From NCBI GenBank assembly GCA_009667805.1, contig CM019070.1:51974451-52038450 (forward strand): 64,000 nucleotides of DNA, written 5' to 3'. Positions 9,569-20,590 of this stretch are shown here, piece by piece. The notes beneath the pieces are model-generated. The model was not told where the DNA came from and searched no databases. It was given only the letters and a program-made list of their open reading frames with translations. Every line of letters begins with the position of its first letter. Positions within the stretch are counted from its first letter, which is position 1. Source of the DNA: Leptobrachium leishanense (taxonomy: Eukaryota > Chordata > Amphibia > Anura > Megophryidae). Both the position numbers and the translations under genes were made by a program.

Positions 9569-12500
9569 TCAGTGAGTTGGGTGGTAGGCTTCCCTAAATA
9601 GGAATGTTTTAAGGGAGCGTTTAAAGGAAGAGAAGTTAGGAGAAAGTCTGACCGTACGAGGGAGAGCGTTCCAGAGAGTGGGGGCTGCGCGTGAGAAATC
9701 CTGCAGTCTATCATGGGAAGAGGTGATGCGGGGAGAAGCTAGGCGCAGGTCACTGTTTGACCTTAGGGAGCGGGCTGGGGTGTATTTGGTGATTAGTGAG
9801 GACAGGTAGTGGGGAGCTGAGTTAGTGAGGGTTTTGTAGGTAAGGATTTTGAACTTAATTCTGCAGTGGATGGGGAGCCAGTGAAGGGACTCGCAGAGGG
9901 GAGCGGCAGAGACAGAGCGGCGGGTGAGGTGAAATAGCCTGGCGGAGGCGTTCAGTATGGATTGTAGGGGGGAGAGGCGGGAAAGAGGGAGGCCAGATAA
10001 GAGATTATTGCAATAGTCGAGTCGGGAGATTACCAGGGCGTGTAGGAGTTGTTTTGTGGTGACAGCAGTAAGAAATGGCCGAATTCTGGAAATATTACGC
10101 AGTTGGTATCGGCAGGAGGAGGAAAGAGACTGGATGTGGGGGATGAAGGAAAGAGCAGAGTCAAGTGTAACTCCAAGACAGCGAACTTGGTTTGATGGGG
10201 AGATGGTGATACCCTCCACCGTGATAGAGAAGTCAGGAGGTGGGGAGGCATTGGAGGGAGGAATAAGTAGGAGCTCAGTCTTTGACATGTTGATCTTTAG
10301 GTGGTGGGAGGCCATCCAGGAGGAGATGCCAGATAAAACAGTCACTGACTTTTGAGAGGACAGGGGGAGAGAGATCAGGGGTAGAGAGGTAGATCTGAGT
10401 GTCAGCAGCGTAGAGGTGGTAATTAAAGCCAAAGCTGTTGATGATTTTGCCCAGGGAGGAGGTGTAGATGGAAAAGAGCAGAGGACCAAGGACAGAACCT
10501 TGAGGTACACCAACAGATAGAGGCAATGAGGAGGAGGAGTTACCAGGAAAGGACACACAGAAGGACCTGTTGGATAAATAGCAGTCAACCCAAGCAAGTG
10601 CAGTGTCACCGAGACCCAGAGAGTTGAGGGTCTGTAGAAGGAGGGGGTGGTCAACAGTGTCAAAAGCAGCCGAGAGGTCAAGCAGGATGAGAATAGAATA
10701 GTGGCCGTGTTTTTAGCAGTTAGGAGGTCGTTGGTGACTTTGGTGGCAGTTTCAGTTGAGTGTAGGGGACGGAAGCCAGATTGCAGGGGGTCAAGTAGGG
10801 AATTGGAGGACCAGGAAGAGGGAGAGGCGGTTGAAGACTAGTTTTTCTAAGAGCTTTGATGTGAAGGGAAGCAGGGATACAGGGCGGTAGTTGGATGGAG
10901 AGTTGGGATCGAGGGATGGTTTCTTTAGTAAAGGGGTAACTAGCGCGTGCTTGAAGGCGGATGGAAAGGAGCCAGTGGAGAGAGATAGGTTGAAGATGTG
11001 TGTGAGAGCAGGGGTGAGGGAGGAGGAGAGGGGAGGAATTAGATATGAGGGAATGGGGTCGAGCGGGCACGTGGTGAGATGTGAGGAGGACAATAAGGAA
11101 TTGACTTCCTCCTCAGTGGCTGGGAGGAAGCGGCAGAGGGTGGCAGAGGGGACCTGTGGGAGTGGAGGTGGCAGATAACTATCTTGTGTTGGGATGTTGC
11201 TTCTGATAATTAAAGTTTTACTGAGGAAGTAGTTTTTACTGCGCGGGTGGTGGATACATGGAACAGTCTTCCAGTAGAAGTGGTAGAGGCCAAAACAGTA
11301 ATTGAATTTAAGCAAGCATGGGATAGGCATAAGGCTATCCTAAACGAAAGATAAATCCAGGTTAAGTATCCATGTAATTGGGCAGACTAGATGGGCCGAA
11401 AGGTTCTTATCTGCTGACATTTTTCTATGTTTCTAAGTAGTCTGCCAGGTCTTGAGAGCTGAAGGCAGCTGTGGGGGGAGGTGCAGGTGGGTAGAGGAGG
11501 GTGTTGAAGGTGGACCAGAGCCGTTTAGGGTTGGAGGACAGCGTAGATATAAGAGATGAGAAGGATTGTTTGGCCAAGTGGAGGGCAGAGGTGTATGACC
11601 GGAGAATAAACTTGAAGTGAACAAAATCAGCTTCAGAGCGGGATTTCCTCCAGGTACGCTCTGCAGTGCGGGAGCGTCTTTGCAGGTAGCGAGTCTGGAG
11701 GGTGTGCCAGGGCTGAAGCTGGCGGCGTGGGGCCTTACAGAGTCGAAGAGGAGCAAGAGTGTCTAGAGCAGAGATAAGAGTAGTGTTGTAGTGATTAGTG
11801 GCAGCATCAGGACAGGTGAAGGATGAGGTATGAGGGAGGTGGTGAAGTAGGTTGGAGAATTGATGGGGGTCCACAGCATGTAGATTTCTGTGAGTGTGTG
11901 TGCGGGAGCAGGGTGTTTAGGAATTCCAGATAGGTTGAAAGAGAGAAGGTGGTGGTCAGAGATGGGGAAAGGGCGACAGTTGAACTCAGAAATGGAGCAG
12001 AGGTTGGAAAAGACCAGGTCGATAGCGTGACCATCGCGGTGGGTAGGGAGGAGGGAGGATTGTGTGAGTCCAAGGGAGGATGTGAGTGAAAGAAGTTTGG
12101 AGGCAGCAGGGGCGGAAGGATCGTCAATGGGAATGTTGAAGTCCCCGAGAATTAGGCACGGAAGATTAGAAGACAGGAAGTGAGAAAGCCAGGTAGCAAA
12201 GTGGTCAAAGAACTGGGAGGTTGGTCCCGGTGGGCGGTAGATGACTGCCACCCTGAGAGCCAGAGGAGAGAACAGCGGATGCAGTGTGTCGAGAAGGAGA
12301 GGGATGGGGGTGGAGGGAGATGCTGGTAGGTGCAGGTGGGAGAGAGCAGGATTCCGACCCACCACCATTTCTCTCACCCGGTCTGGTGGTATGGCTCAAG
12401 TGTAGACCGCCATGTGAGAGAGCAGCAGCGGAGGCCGTGTCAGAGGGAGTTAGCCAGGTTTCAGTTAAAGCTAGGAGGTTGAAGGAGTTTGAAAGGAAGA

Positions 12501-12939
12501 GGTCATGGATTGCTGTGAGTTTGTTGCACACAGAGCGAGCGTTCCAGAGGGCGCAGGAGAAAGAGGACAGGCGCTGAGGGATTATGGGAATGAGGTTGCT
12601 GGGCTTGCAGGGAGGTGATTTATGTGCGATGGAGATAGGATGAGAGGGAAGTATTGGATGTGTTGTGGGGCCAGGGTTAGGGGATATGTCACCTGCATAG
12701 AGTAACAGCAGGAGGGTGAGAAAGAGAAGGTGGGAATGGGATTTGTGGGAGTGATTGGCAGCACGAGAGATCGAGGGAGACCATGTTCTGAGGAAACAAA
12801 GGAGCTCATGCGAGGCCATCATGTGGGACGAGAGGAGGGAGGGAGAGATGCAGATAGTGTAGGGGTCGTTGGTAGAGGGGCAGGAGTTCCATTTAAGGAG
12901 AAAGGTAGAAGTAAAGAGTAGAAGCGTGAGAGAAAGCAT
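9569..12939 (-). pseudogene. L2 endonuclease-reverse transcriptase polyprotein, disrupted
   Basis: Minus strand, from 12939 down to 9569. N-terminal part (12939-12205): GDISPNPGP, WNARSVCNKL and ALTETWL of the endonuclease. A frameshift near 12350 leads to the part with LILGDFNIPIDDP and ISDHHLLSF (catalytic Asp, Asn, His region). The segment to 11441 is the linker, followed by the CR1 insertion. RT: NYRPVSLLPFTSKLLEKL near 10850 and [16 protein letters not shown] near 10500. Motif C reads [10 protein letters not shown], not YADDTQ, so one catalytic Asp is lost. After another frameshift near 10350 the C-terminus runs intact (LDYCNNLLSGLP, LHWLPI, FSRAAPTLWNALP) to a stop at 9569. The protein would have nicked DNA and copied LINE RNA. 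Confidence 0.87.
11233..11434 (+). mobile_element. CR1-type LINE 3' tail inserted in the L2 element
   Basis: About 202 bp flanked by AAGTAG on both sides (11227-11232, 11435-11440). It encodes the last part of a CR1 RT (VVDTWNSLPVEVVEA-like) and then the 3' UTR with GGGCAGACTAGATGGGCC and a TTTCTATG-type tail. The L2 reading frame is continuous across the site when the insertion and one AAGTAG are removed. It is strongly 5'-truncated. Confidence 0.85.
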
Positions 12940-12982
12940 AATATAGACGTGAGTTTACCCGGAGTAAAAAGTGGGCCTTGCA

Positions 12983-13094
12983 GGTAATACTTTTATTGTT
13001 AAATCGTCAACGTTTCAGCTCGCTCACCGCAAGCTTTCCTCAGGCTTGCGGTGAGCAAGCTGAAACATTGACGATTTAACAATAAAGTATTACC
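12983..13094. repeat. Hairpin element, 52-bp arms
   Basis: Near-perfect inverted repeat: arms 12983-13034 and 13044-13094 with a 9-base loop (TTTCCTCAG). The arms differ by a few single bases and a one-T length change. The centre holds, on the minus strand, CTGAGGA followed by a stem and GAAACG (13007-13044). Confidence 0.85.
13007..13044 (-). other. Hammerhead-core-like motif 1 (CTGAGGA-A-stem-GAAACG)
   Basis: On the minus strand: CTGAGGA, an extra A, AGCTTGC, loop GGTGA, GCGAGCT, then GAAACGTTG. The 7-bp stem pairs fully, with one G-T. The order matches the hammerhead ribozyme core (C3-A9, stem II, GAAA). The extra A before the stem is atypical, and no cleavage site was assigned. Confidence 0.4.
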
Positions 13095-13638
13095 TTTTAA
13101 GAAGACCCAGAGTGCCGTCAATTTTTTAACTGCTTTGTATGGCTTGACGTTGCACCGGGCATGAAACACTGGACCCGTAAGTGCTGGATTATAACTGGAT
13201 ATATATGTATGTACAAGAAGCGGTGAGTTGAGCTGAACTATGCGCACATCCGTGATCTAATGTAAAAACACTGCAGTTTTAGGTTTACGTGCAGCGGAGT
13301 TAAAATTGATGCATTTGACCGCATCCAGAAGATCTTTGCATATGTTTCCATACTATTGTAGGACACCGGTATCTGATGAAGGCCCGGCGTGCCCATTAGA
13401 CAAACTATAAGCATTTGGCTAGGGTGCAACTGAAACCAGATTGGCATCAGAGCACTCATGAATGCAATCACAGGCTTGTAGCAAGAAAAAAAGTAATGAC
13501 ACAGTAGGATTTTACCCACTACCATGGATAACATACTCCATGGAATTAATCCTGTCATCAGCAATTTTAATTTTTTTAAACCTTAACAATTAAGTGTAGA
13601 AAATTGCATCGGCTTACTGTGATTAAACCTTGGTCTGA

Positions 13639-13672
<34 letters not shown>

Positions 13673-14771
13673 TGGGGTTTGTTTGTTTGGTAAATGTGTA
13701 GCAAAACCATGGAAACCAATGACCTTACGCTTGTGATTGCTCCAAACTAACGGTTCTACTCCACTGGGTCGTTTTAACAAATCCAGGGACCAAGTAGCTA
13801 TGGGCCCAAGGCTAGCCAATAAACATAGCACATATACTTTTCAAACCTCTGTTGACTAGAGTCTTTATCAAGTATCCATTTTGTCACTAAGGGAATTAAC
13901 CTGGTATATAATCCCTAAAAACTCACCCATCATAGGCACTTACCAAATTACGACTGTTAAATAATAATCTTTTTAATTCCCTGTATCTACATGAAAGCTT
14001 CCCTCAAAAACCTAGGACAAATGTTTGACTTCCTTTTGACCAAAGTGATGGATACTAAAGGTACTACATGCTTTTTTTTAAAAAATCTGGACATTTTTTA
14101 TTTTTTTATTTTGAAAATATTGGCTTAATCAGTTGAAGAAAAAATCATCCTGAGCCAATATTCACAAATGCCACTGATCTGAAAAATGTTTGGACAGAAA
14201 AATGCACGAAAAAGCTTATTTTTGGCCAGCATCGTACAGATCTATGCCTTTTTAAACATGAATATCTGTTGAATTCCGTGCCTGAAGATACATTTTCCAA
14301 CACCTTTTCAGCACTAGTAACTTTTTCAGATATTAGTCTACTAATGAATTAGAATTGAATGGATTATAGCAGATATTCCCATTAAAGTATAACTGTGAGA
14401 GCTCATATGCGATCTGCATTTTTGTCGGGAATCAGAATGCTCATAAACCCACATTTGCATTTCCTGATCCCAAAAATATCTGAAAATCGCCAATGTTAAA
14501 TGGAGCCCCTGTGTAAATAAATATGTAGCATCGAAGCATGGCTTGACTGTCACGTAAAATTGCTAACAATCTAGGTCGGACGTCTTAGTCCTTGAAGCTG
14601 AATATATGAGAATATTATCAGTGAGCGATTAAAATATAACCTTGTATAAGAAACTGCAGTTTCTCAGCACGTATTGTATTTTTCCGCAGTCGGCGTGTAG
14701 AATGTCCCTGCTGATAAAATGAAAACTCATGTTGCTTATTTTTCTTTCCCCCCCCCCCCTCATTCTTTTAG
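13095..14771. other. Unassigned stretch with poly-T
   Basis: No gene seen. It holds a T-run of about 31 bases at 13641-13671 and a CTGATGAAGGCC word at 13373 that looks like a decayed copy of the hairpin motif. It ends in a pyrimidine-rich run leading to a splice-acceptor-like site at 14771. Confidence 0.4.
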
Positions 14772-14811
14772 AGAGCACAGTATTCTGGATCCAGGCATGG
14801 AATACGTGAAG
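14772..14811 (+). CDS. Candidate 40-nt internal host exon
   Basis: A long polypyrimidine tract (TTTCTTTCCCCC... at 14738-14769) ends in TTTTAG. Then come 40 bases and GTAAGA. One frame reads EHSILDPGMEYVK, with the first base completing a split codon and the last codon (AAG) ending in phase 0. A second frame is also open. Acceptor and donor are both close to consensus, and nothing nearby looks like a transposon. The gene is not recognised. It could be a chance decoy; conservation in other frogs would decide. Confidence 0.35.
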
Positions 14812-15239
14812 GTAAGATTCTACTCTGATTTAAACATAATTTAAACATGAGGACGTGAAGTATAGAATCCTATATCATGTGGGACTTGTATGGTAAAAAA
14901 TAACCAGCGAATGGGAGATACTTTAAAGGACAGATATTCATGTGCATTTTGCTTTTTATTGTAAAATATGTACAAAAGCGTCCAAAATGTAACTTGAAAT
15001 AACACTTTCTTGGAACGCCTTTAACTTTCATATAAATGTTCTCACACAGACGGAAAAAACCCAGAATAAATATAAACTTTGCATGGCTATTTAACAATGT
15101 CATATTATGTACTTTCCAGCGATCTGGAATGCATCTGTTAGAGGGGGGCGAAACAACAAAAGAGTAAAACAAGTCATGTGAGAACAATTAAGAACAAACA
15201 ATCCAAAATACAAAGTGTTACAATCCCTTTCAGCTAGTG
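14812..15239. other. Unassigned, possible intron
   Basis: AT-rich, no frame or repeat recognised. If the preceding exon is real, this is the start of its intron. Confidence 0.35.
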
Positions 15240-15254
15240 TCCAGAACATCTCAA

Positions 15255-16010
15255 CACACGAAGGGCCATAATACATTCCTAACGCTAGCTGTGTGAGCGT
15301 TGATGTTCGCTTAAGCAGCCCTAGCGCAGCGCACCATATTACAATCCGAAAGCTAACGGTTTAAAAAACCCATTAGTGATTTGGAGCTTGCGCTTTTCAG
15401 CGTGAGCTTACTATACTTTGCGCTCCCTAACGCTAATTACACCAAGCTGTGGTTAAGGCTCGTGTCAGATGAGCGCACTGATCACGTCTGTGTTGACACC
15501 TATTTGTACGTCCGTTATAGCATATAATTCTGACCAATGGAGCCCCACACACGAAGTACGTCCGCCCGCACCGAACTGCGGACGCGGCAAACCGATGCCG
15601 GTTAGGCAAGAACGTAAATACGCTAGAATGGACACACAAAGTGCGCCACGTCCGCATAGCTTTGTGTGTGAGTGATGGAACGTAGTCAGACGGACTGCAT
15701 TTATACGTCCAGCATTTTGACGGACAAAATATTTTTCATATTAATTTATTTTCCCTTCTAAATCAGTCAAAAATAACGTCAGTCACAAAAACGGACCGTG
15801 TGGCCACTACCTTGTCAGTCAGATAGTACATCCGTTGAGCATGGACGCACAGTCCACACAGAATGCGCTCGTCTGACATTAGCCTAACTCAAAGGTTAGC
15901 ACCAGTTCCTAGCTGTAGTTAACAGATCCTGCAGAAGCGGAATGCGTCAGCACCAGATGGGAAAAAAACCACAAATCAAATATTCACCTCTCACGGGAAA
16001 CTGGGCCGTG
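15255..16010 (-). mobile_element. Harbinger-like MITE copy, split by another MITE
   Basis: Read on the minus strand it follows the full copy at 27338-28043: the AGGGAGCGCAAAGTATAGTA block (15389-15432), GCTCACACAGCTAGCG and an end resembling AATGTATTATGGCCC near 15255. The matching segment resumes after 15887 (GCTTCTGCAG, CCTAGCTGTAG). The far terminus is not clear. Confidence 0.6.
15457..15884 (+). mobile_element. GGCTAGGGTCAGAC MITE, copy A
   Basis: 428 bp with TIRs resembling GGCTAGGGTCAGACGAACGC (here GGCTCGTGTCAGATGAGCGC and GGCTAATGTCAGACGAGCGC), flanked by TAA on both sides. The TWA duplication fits PIF/Harbinger. The body is rich in TACGTCCG words. This copy shows the empty site for the hAT insertion found in copy C. 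Confidence 0.82.
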
Positions 16011-16446
16011 GGACTATTCGTAACAGATGGCCGCCCCTACAATTCTAAATATCCGTTTTATTGCCCCAGGAACCCTGTGGCTGTAAGGAAAGAGTCACAG
16101 CCCTCGTGGCTATGAAAGAACACAAGGATTCCAGTTTCCCTAAATAAGCTTTAGAACTCAATAAAAGCCCACATTCGTTAAAGAACGGTCGCTATATCCT
16201 GGGAAACGGGCTCCGTGAATCTGTCGGATCACTGGGATGGGAACCTGTTGTGCAGGGAATTAAATGTATTTGCACGGGTTATTACCTTTCCAGGTCTACG
16301 TCGATCACATTAGCAGTTATTCAGTAAGTAAATGATGAATTGCATATTTTTGGCCCAATTAGGATGATCTGGAACATTTCTCCAACTCTGGAATTTGTTA
16401 GACTGTTCTGGAATAACATTTTGCAATTCTCCTCTATCTCAATACA
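16011..16446. other. Unassigned spacer
   Basis: No frame, repeat or motif recognised. Confidence 0.3.
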
Positions 16447-16454
16447 TCCTATAG

Positions 16455-16586
16455 CAGTGATGGTGAACCTTGGCACCCCATTTGTTTCAGAACTACATAT
16501 CCCATGATGCTTGGTCACACTTAATACTGAGCATCATGGGACATGGCACCCAAAAGGTTTTGGAACTCCAAGGTTCACCATCACTT
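16455..16586. mobile_element. hAT-type fold-back MITE
   Basis: 132 bp flanked by TCCTATAG on both sides (16447-16454, 16587-16594). Left end CAGTGATGGTGAACCTTGG; the right end is nearly the reverse complement. The centre is palindromic (CCCATGATGCT / AGCATCATGGG). A similar decayed palindrome lies at about 53180-53260. Confidence 0.85.
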
Positions 16587-16594
16587 TCCTATAG

Positions 16595-17509
16595 ACTCTT
16601 ATTTCATGAACAGACGTGGGAAATCGCACGGTCAGACCATGTGACACAGAATTATCTTAGTCATTCACCCTGTTTTAAGGAGCACTATGGGGAAAATGCT
16701 CAGTTAACATCATTGCTTTTGTACACTCATACACGAGCCTTGATTGACTGCTCCACCAGGCTGGGGGTCTCCTGGAGTGCATGTTCGCTGGGATGATCTG
16801 TCCCATTTGGAGACGGTGACATCATCAGGGTTGCAAATTGTGTCTTCCCCACACTCCCTCGGCAGCCATGTCCCACCTTCCTGACCTCAGACCTACCAAA
16901 GCTGGAAGGTCTGTATGAATATTTGATATAGATCCACTTTATATAAAGTAACGTGACCTTTTTTTTTTTTTTTTTTTCTTCATCCATCTCTTTTTCATCT
17001 CCTCCAAATCTGTCTCGTACATTGTGCGCCGGAGATGGAAATAAGTGCCGCCTCTGGTACATATCCTGCATTTGCTGCTTTAACTTGTATTTTATTAATG
17101 GAATGCCCAGTTTTTTTGGCAGCCGTGCCGGTGGGTTTACCGTTCAGAGGGTATTCTAAAGGTGATCAAGGCAGGTTGGACACTGATTTTAATATGTATG
17201 AAATCGCCCTTCAAATAAAAATAACCGTTCTTTCCATAAACCTAACCCCCTTAATTGTTGAAATTTCTTGGTAGAATATATAGTATGTGATCTGTTATTG
17301 TTGTTTCACAATTCTTGTTCTTACAAAAAAAAAAAAAAATTATGGGTAGATCTGTGCCAGACGCATCGGGAACCAGAATACTATCAACCCTCTGGGAAAT
17401 ATAAAATCGTTGTCATTCCTGCAATTTCCAACTATACTCATGTTTTCAAGAAACCCTAAATCTAGGACATTGTGTAAAATTCTGAACTAATAGAAATCGG
17501 CACCGAGTC
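16595..17509. other. Unassigned spacer with poly-T and poly-A
   Basis: Contains a T-run at 16960-16977 and an A-run at 17326-17339. No gene supported. Confidence 0.3.
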
Positions 17510-18060
17510 CGGCAGCCTGCCATTAGCGATCGTTAAGCTTGCGGATGCAGGCGGCAGTGCTACGGTGCTGTCCCCAGCATCCTCTCCATGGCATCCATTG
17601 GACTCCATTGAGGACCATGCTGCCAGGTCACATGACCAACAGGATCTCACCTCTCGCGAGATCCTGCTGGTCGGCGGAGAGAGACGGGGCACTTTCTTCC
17701 CCCAGTCTCACTCTGCTCTGCCTCCCGGTGGCCAGAAGTGGCGGATCAGGCTGCCGTTCTTGCGGTGGGAAGAGTGGTGCGTATCTTTGGGGGGGTGTTT
17801 GAGCTACAGGTAACGTGTTCTGCAGCAGCGCAATCCGTTACCTGCACCTCTGAGCTGGTGGTAACTTTTTCGTTATCAGCTCTTGGTAACTTGCGTTAGC
17901 ACCAAGTGATCCAAACGCTGGTCGATCTGTGCTTGCAAGTTGCACTCCCCATGTTAGGTATAGGGAGCGCAAAGTACAGTAAACTCGCGCTATGAATCGC
18001 AAATTAACGAGCACAAACAGGTTTTTTAACCCGTAGGCGATGTGGGCGCAGCGCTATGAC
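17510..18060 (+). mobile_element. Harbinger-like MITE copy
   Basis: Extended similarity to 27430-27960: GCAGCCTGCC, CATCCTCTCCATGG, GATCCTGCTGGTCGGCGGAG, the CAGTCTC and GGCCAGAAG words, and the ATGTTAGGTATAGGGAGCGC block at 17951. Orientation is the same as the full copy. The termini are not clear. Confidence 0.65.
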
Positions 18061-18069
18061 CTCCTTTAA

Positions 18070-18362
18070 CCTCCCCTGGCGTTCCGATTCTGACATATAA
18101 ATTATCTAGCCCCCTAGCAGTGTCAGAGTGTGGCTCGGGGTTAAATGCATTGCAGAAAGCATTAACCCCGAGCCACACTCGGGATGCCGCAGGATACTTA
18201 CCTGTCCCTGTGCTCCCTTCGCTGTCCCCATTCTCCGGCGATCGCGGAGGTCCGTGAGGGAGCGCAGGACAGGTATGTATACAGCCAGAGTGTGGCTCGG
18301 GGTTACCGCTTCCTGAAATGAAAGTTAACCCCGAGCGACACTCGGGAAAACCGTCAGGGGGG
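18070..18362. mobile_element. MITE with TTAA-like flank and internal hairpins
   Basis: 293 bp. Left flank TTAA then CCTCCCCTGGCG; right end, reverse complemented, CCCCCCTGACGG next to GTAA. Inside, GAGTGTGGCTCGGGGTTA occurs at 18127 and 18289 and inverted at 18164 and 18326, giving two stem-loops. A TTAA target would fit piggyBac or Kolobok; the family is not certain. Confidence 0.55.
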
Positions 18363-19017
18363 TAAGCAAACGTTGACTCTGTTAGCTTGAAGGAGGCGTT
18401 AGAGCCCTTTGTCTTTCAGAGCAGCAGCAGAACATCAAATACTTTATAGTATCTGGGCAGAAAGATGACTGCAATTCCCCTACAAAAATAGGGATGGAGC
18501 TGTGTTCCCAAACAGCATTCCTGTACGGATCAACCCCTGGTTCTTCACTATCCAATATCATTGATGGGACTGTGGGTCAATTCCTAAAAAAAAAAAAAAT
18601 AAAAAATAAAAAAAGGTGAGAACTTGGCTTTCACACAAATTAACAAAGCCTTGCTTAACACCTCTCCCACACTCTAATTTATTATTAATGTGTTTAAATA
18701 AAGAAATGTAGTTTTTATTTTTTTTTATGGGAAATACACATTAAATTATATTGAATAACTTAAAATGAAAACACCTGAATAAACGCCTAAATAAAAGCTG
18801 TGTTGTTTGGGCCTTCAGTTCTCCATCTAGAGCTCTTTCCCTGAGGACCACTCTAAGGACTGGTAATACGCCGCAATCTGATTTCCTGCACTGATCCCGC
18901 CTCCGTGTGTGAATATTTTTACCCAAATGTGTCTGATCCTGGAGAATTCATGTCCTCTCAAACATTTTCCTGAATTCTAGTTAACACGCACACAATAATG
19001 GGAAGTATCATAGGTCA
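18363..19017. other. Unassigned spacer, A-rich
   Basis: A-rich run at 18587-18615. Otherwise no recognisable feature. Confidence 0.3.
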
Positions 19018-19262
19018 GAGCTCTGTTATACGCTCATACACACCGCACATTACTGTGAGTTTTATTGCTGTGGAGCTCTGATACCCTCATACACACCGCA
19101 CATTCCTGTGAGATTTATTGCTGTGGAGCTCTGATACGCTCATACACCCTGCACATTCCTGTGAGATTTATTGCTGTGGAGCTCTGATACGCTCATACAC
19201 CCTGCACATTCCTGTGAGTTTTATTGCTGTGGAGCTCTGTGATGCACTCATACAAACTGCAC
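19018..19262. repeat. 53-bp minisatellite, about 4.5 units
   Basis: Units start at 19018, 19073, 19126, 19179 and 19232 with GAGCTCTG, then ATACGCTCATACAC, CTGCACATTCCTGTGAG and TTTATTGCTGTG. One related single unit lies at 20716-20768 inside the hAT element at 20597-22197. Confidence 0.9.
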
Positions 19263-20180
19263 TAATTCCTTGCAACGTTGCTGTTGCAATGAGTCGGTGA
19301 TGGCTGCTGTAAGTCTGTAAGGCCATCTGTATGAATGAATCCCCCAATTTGCTGCTGGGTCAGAGTGGATTTTCTTTCCTCATTAAAATTATTACTTTGA
19401 AAATTGTGTGAAGAAATAAATTCTTTAACACAACATTGTACATGTGTGTGTTGCGTTGTATGGGTAGGGTTTTATATGGGAGTGGCCTTCTGTAGGCATG
19501 GCACAAAGGGGCCCCTCTCTTATTGCCCGGGGGCCCGATTAGTTGTCAGTCCGCCTCTGGTTGTGTGTAGAACCAATGTGAACTCTGTTCCTCCACTATT
19601 TTAGCAGGGGGACGGTGTTGCCACATGTTCCTGCATGGCTTGACCCCTGGCGCCGTTGTAGAACGGCACCAGAGATTTGAGAAAAGAATTGCTCAATAAC
19701 CAAAGGTTTATCCAGCATGATCCAAAAATAGGGGGCAACGTGGAAAATGTTTTGCCCGTTGGGCGGTAAGACAAAGATGTGAAAGGAACTGAACTGCTCC
19801 GTAAGCCAATTAAAAAAACTAGTAAACCGGAAACTATGCTAACCATTCTGTAAGGTAAACGTTTTATCTTATGGGATGGGGAGCAGCCAGCCAAGCTGCG
19901 TCTCAGAATGGAGCAGCTGTATCTGGAGTTACAGGCGGGGTGAATCAACGGCCTTCTTAGTATGACGATGGCATCTTAAAAATTGCAGTCACTAAGAATC
20001 TGGAAGCGGCCAGAGAGATACATAAATAAAACTTGATGGGAAGTTATTTTGTGTTACTCTCTCCTGCTCGGTGTTCATTTGCAGGGTAGCATTTATATTA
20101 AGCGTGCAATGAAATGCTCTCAAACAGCACTGGAAAAATGTGCTACAAAATCCCCAATAATCTTTATTTTACTGTATCGT
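19263..20180. other. Unassigned spacer with a hAT-like end
   Basis: Positions 19500-19558 (GGGCCCC runs ending AGTCCGCCTCTG) look like the right end of a hAT element, but no left end or duplication was found. The rest is unassigned. Confidence 0.35.
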
Positions 20181-20209
20181 ATTGCTACTATTGTGAGTTA
20201 TGTTTGTTT

Positions 20210-20590
20210 ATAAAGTATTTTAACACAGAGGATACATTGAGATTTCTCTCATTTTCAAGTATGTCCTGGGTTCAAGAACATTGACATTTTTACAGTTGTT
20301 ACAGAAATACAAAGTAATAAATGCAAGATCTTCTAAATAAAACACAAATATACAGATTAACACAGAAAATAAATATGTAGGAAATTGCACCTGTAAACAT
20401 GTAACAGTGACTTACTGTATATAGTCATTATGTTACATGTTTACAGGTGCATTCCGTATTGAGGTATGTTAGTAAGGAGCTCTTGACTGACTTAAGACTG
20501 GAGGAAGATTTGATGGCGTCTGGGAGGTTATTCCATATTTGCAGTGCTCTGTAGGAAAATGAGGATGGAGACCCTTTCTTTTTGTATTGT
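20210..20590 (-). mobile_element. LINE 3' remnant (RT C-terminus plus 3' tail)
   Basis: On the minus strand, 20590-20465 reads FSYRALQIWNNLPDAIK followed by SLKSVKSSLLTYL, the C-terminal RT pattern of CR1/L2-type LINEs. The 3' part (20225-20272) is the word CCCAGGACATACTTGAAAATG followed by AGAGAAATCTCAATGTATCC. The same tail is at 24744-24820 and on a SINE at 28473-28690. The hAT element at 20597 interrupts it on the 5' side. Confidence 0.65.
20386..20451. repeat. Perfect 21-bp inverted repeat
   Basis: Arms 20386-20406 and 20431-20451 are exact reverse complements (TGCACCTGTAAACATGTAAC...), with a 24-base spacer. It could be a small fold-back insertion in the LINE remnant. Confidence 0.85.

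Larger units (their letters stand above)
9347..12943 (-). mobile_element. L2-type LINE, near full length, minus strand
   Basis: Read on the minus strand: an endonuclease-RT polyprotein followed by a 3' UTR ending in GCGCTTTATAAA-type words (plus strand TGGCGCTTTATAAATAAAG at 9368) and a (TTA)n tail at 9347-9366. Motifs such as GDISPNPGP, LWNARSVCNKL, LALTETWL and [13 protein letters not shown] place it in the CR1/L2 superfamily, L2 branch. It is split by a CR1 tail at 11233-11434. Other 3' fragments of this family are at 44140-44275, 49415-50277 and 54462-54665. Confidence 0.88.

Noticed and set aside
9569..10681. A single intact 370-codon L2 protein
   Set aside because: The first 100 or so residues are out of the true RT frame; only the C-terminal part matches RT.
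10030..12940. Plus-strand frames across the L2 element
   Set aside because: Shadows of the minus-strand polyprotein.
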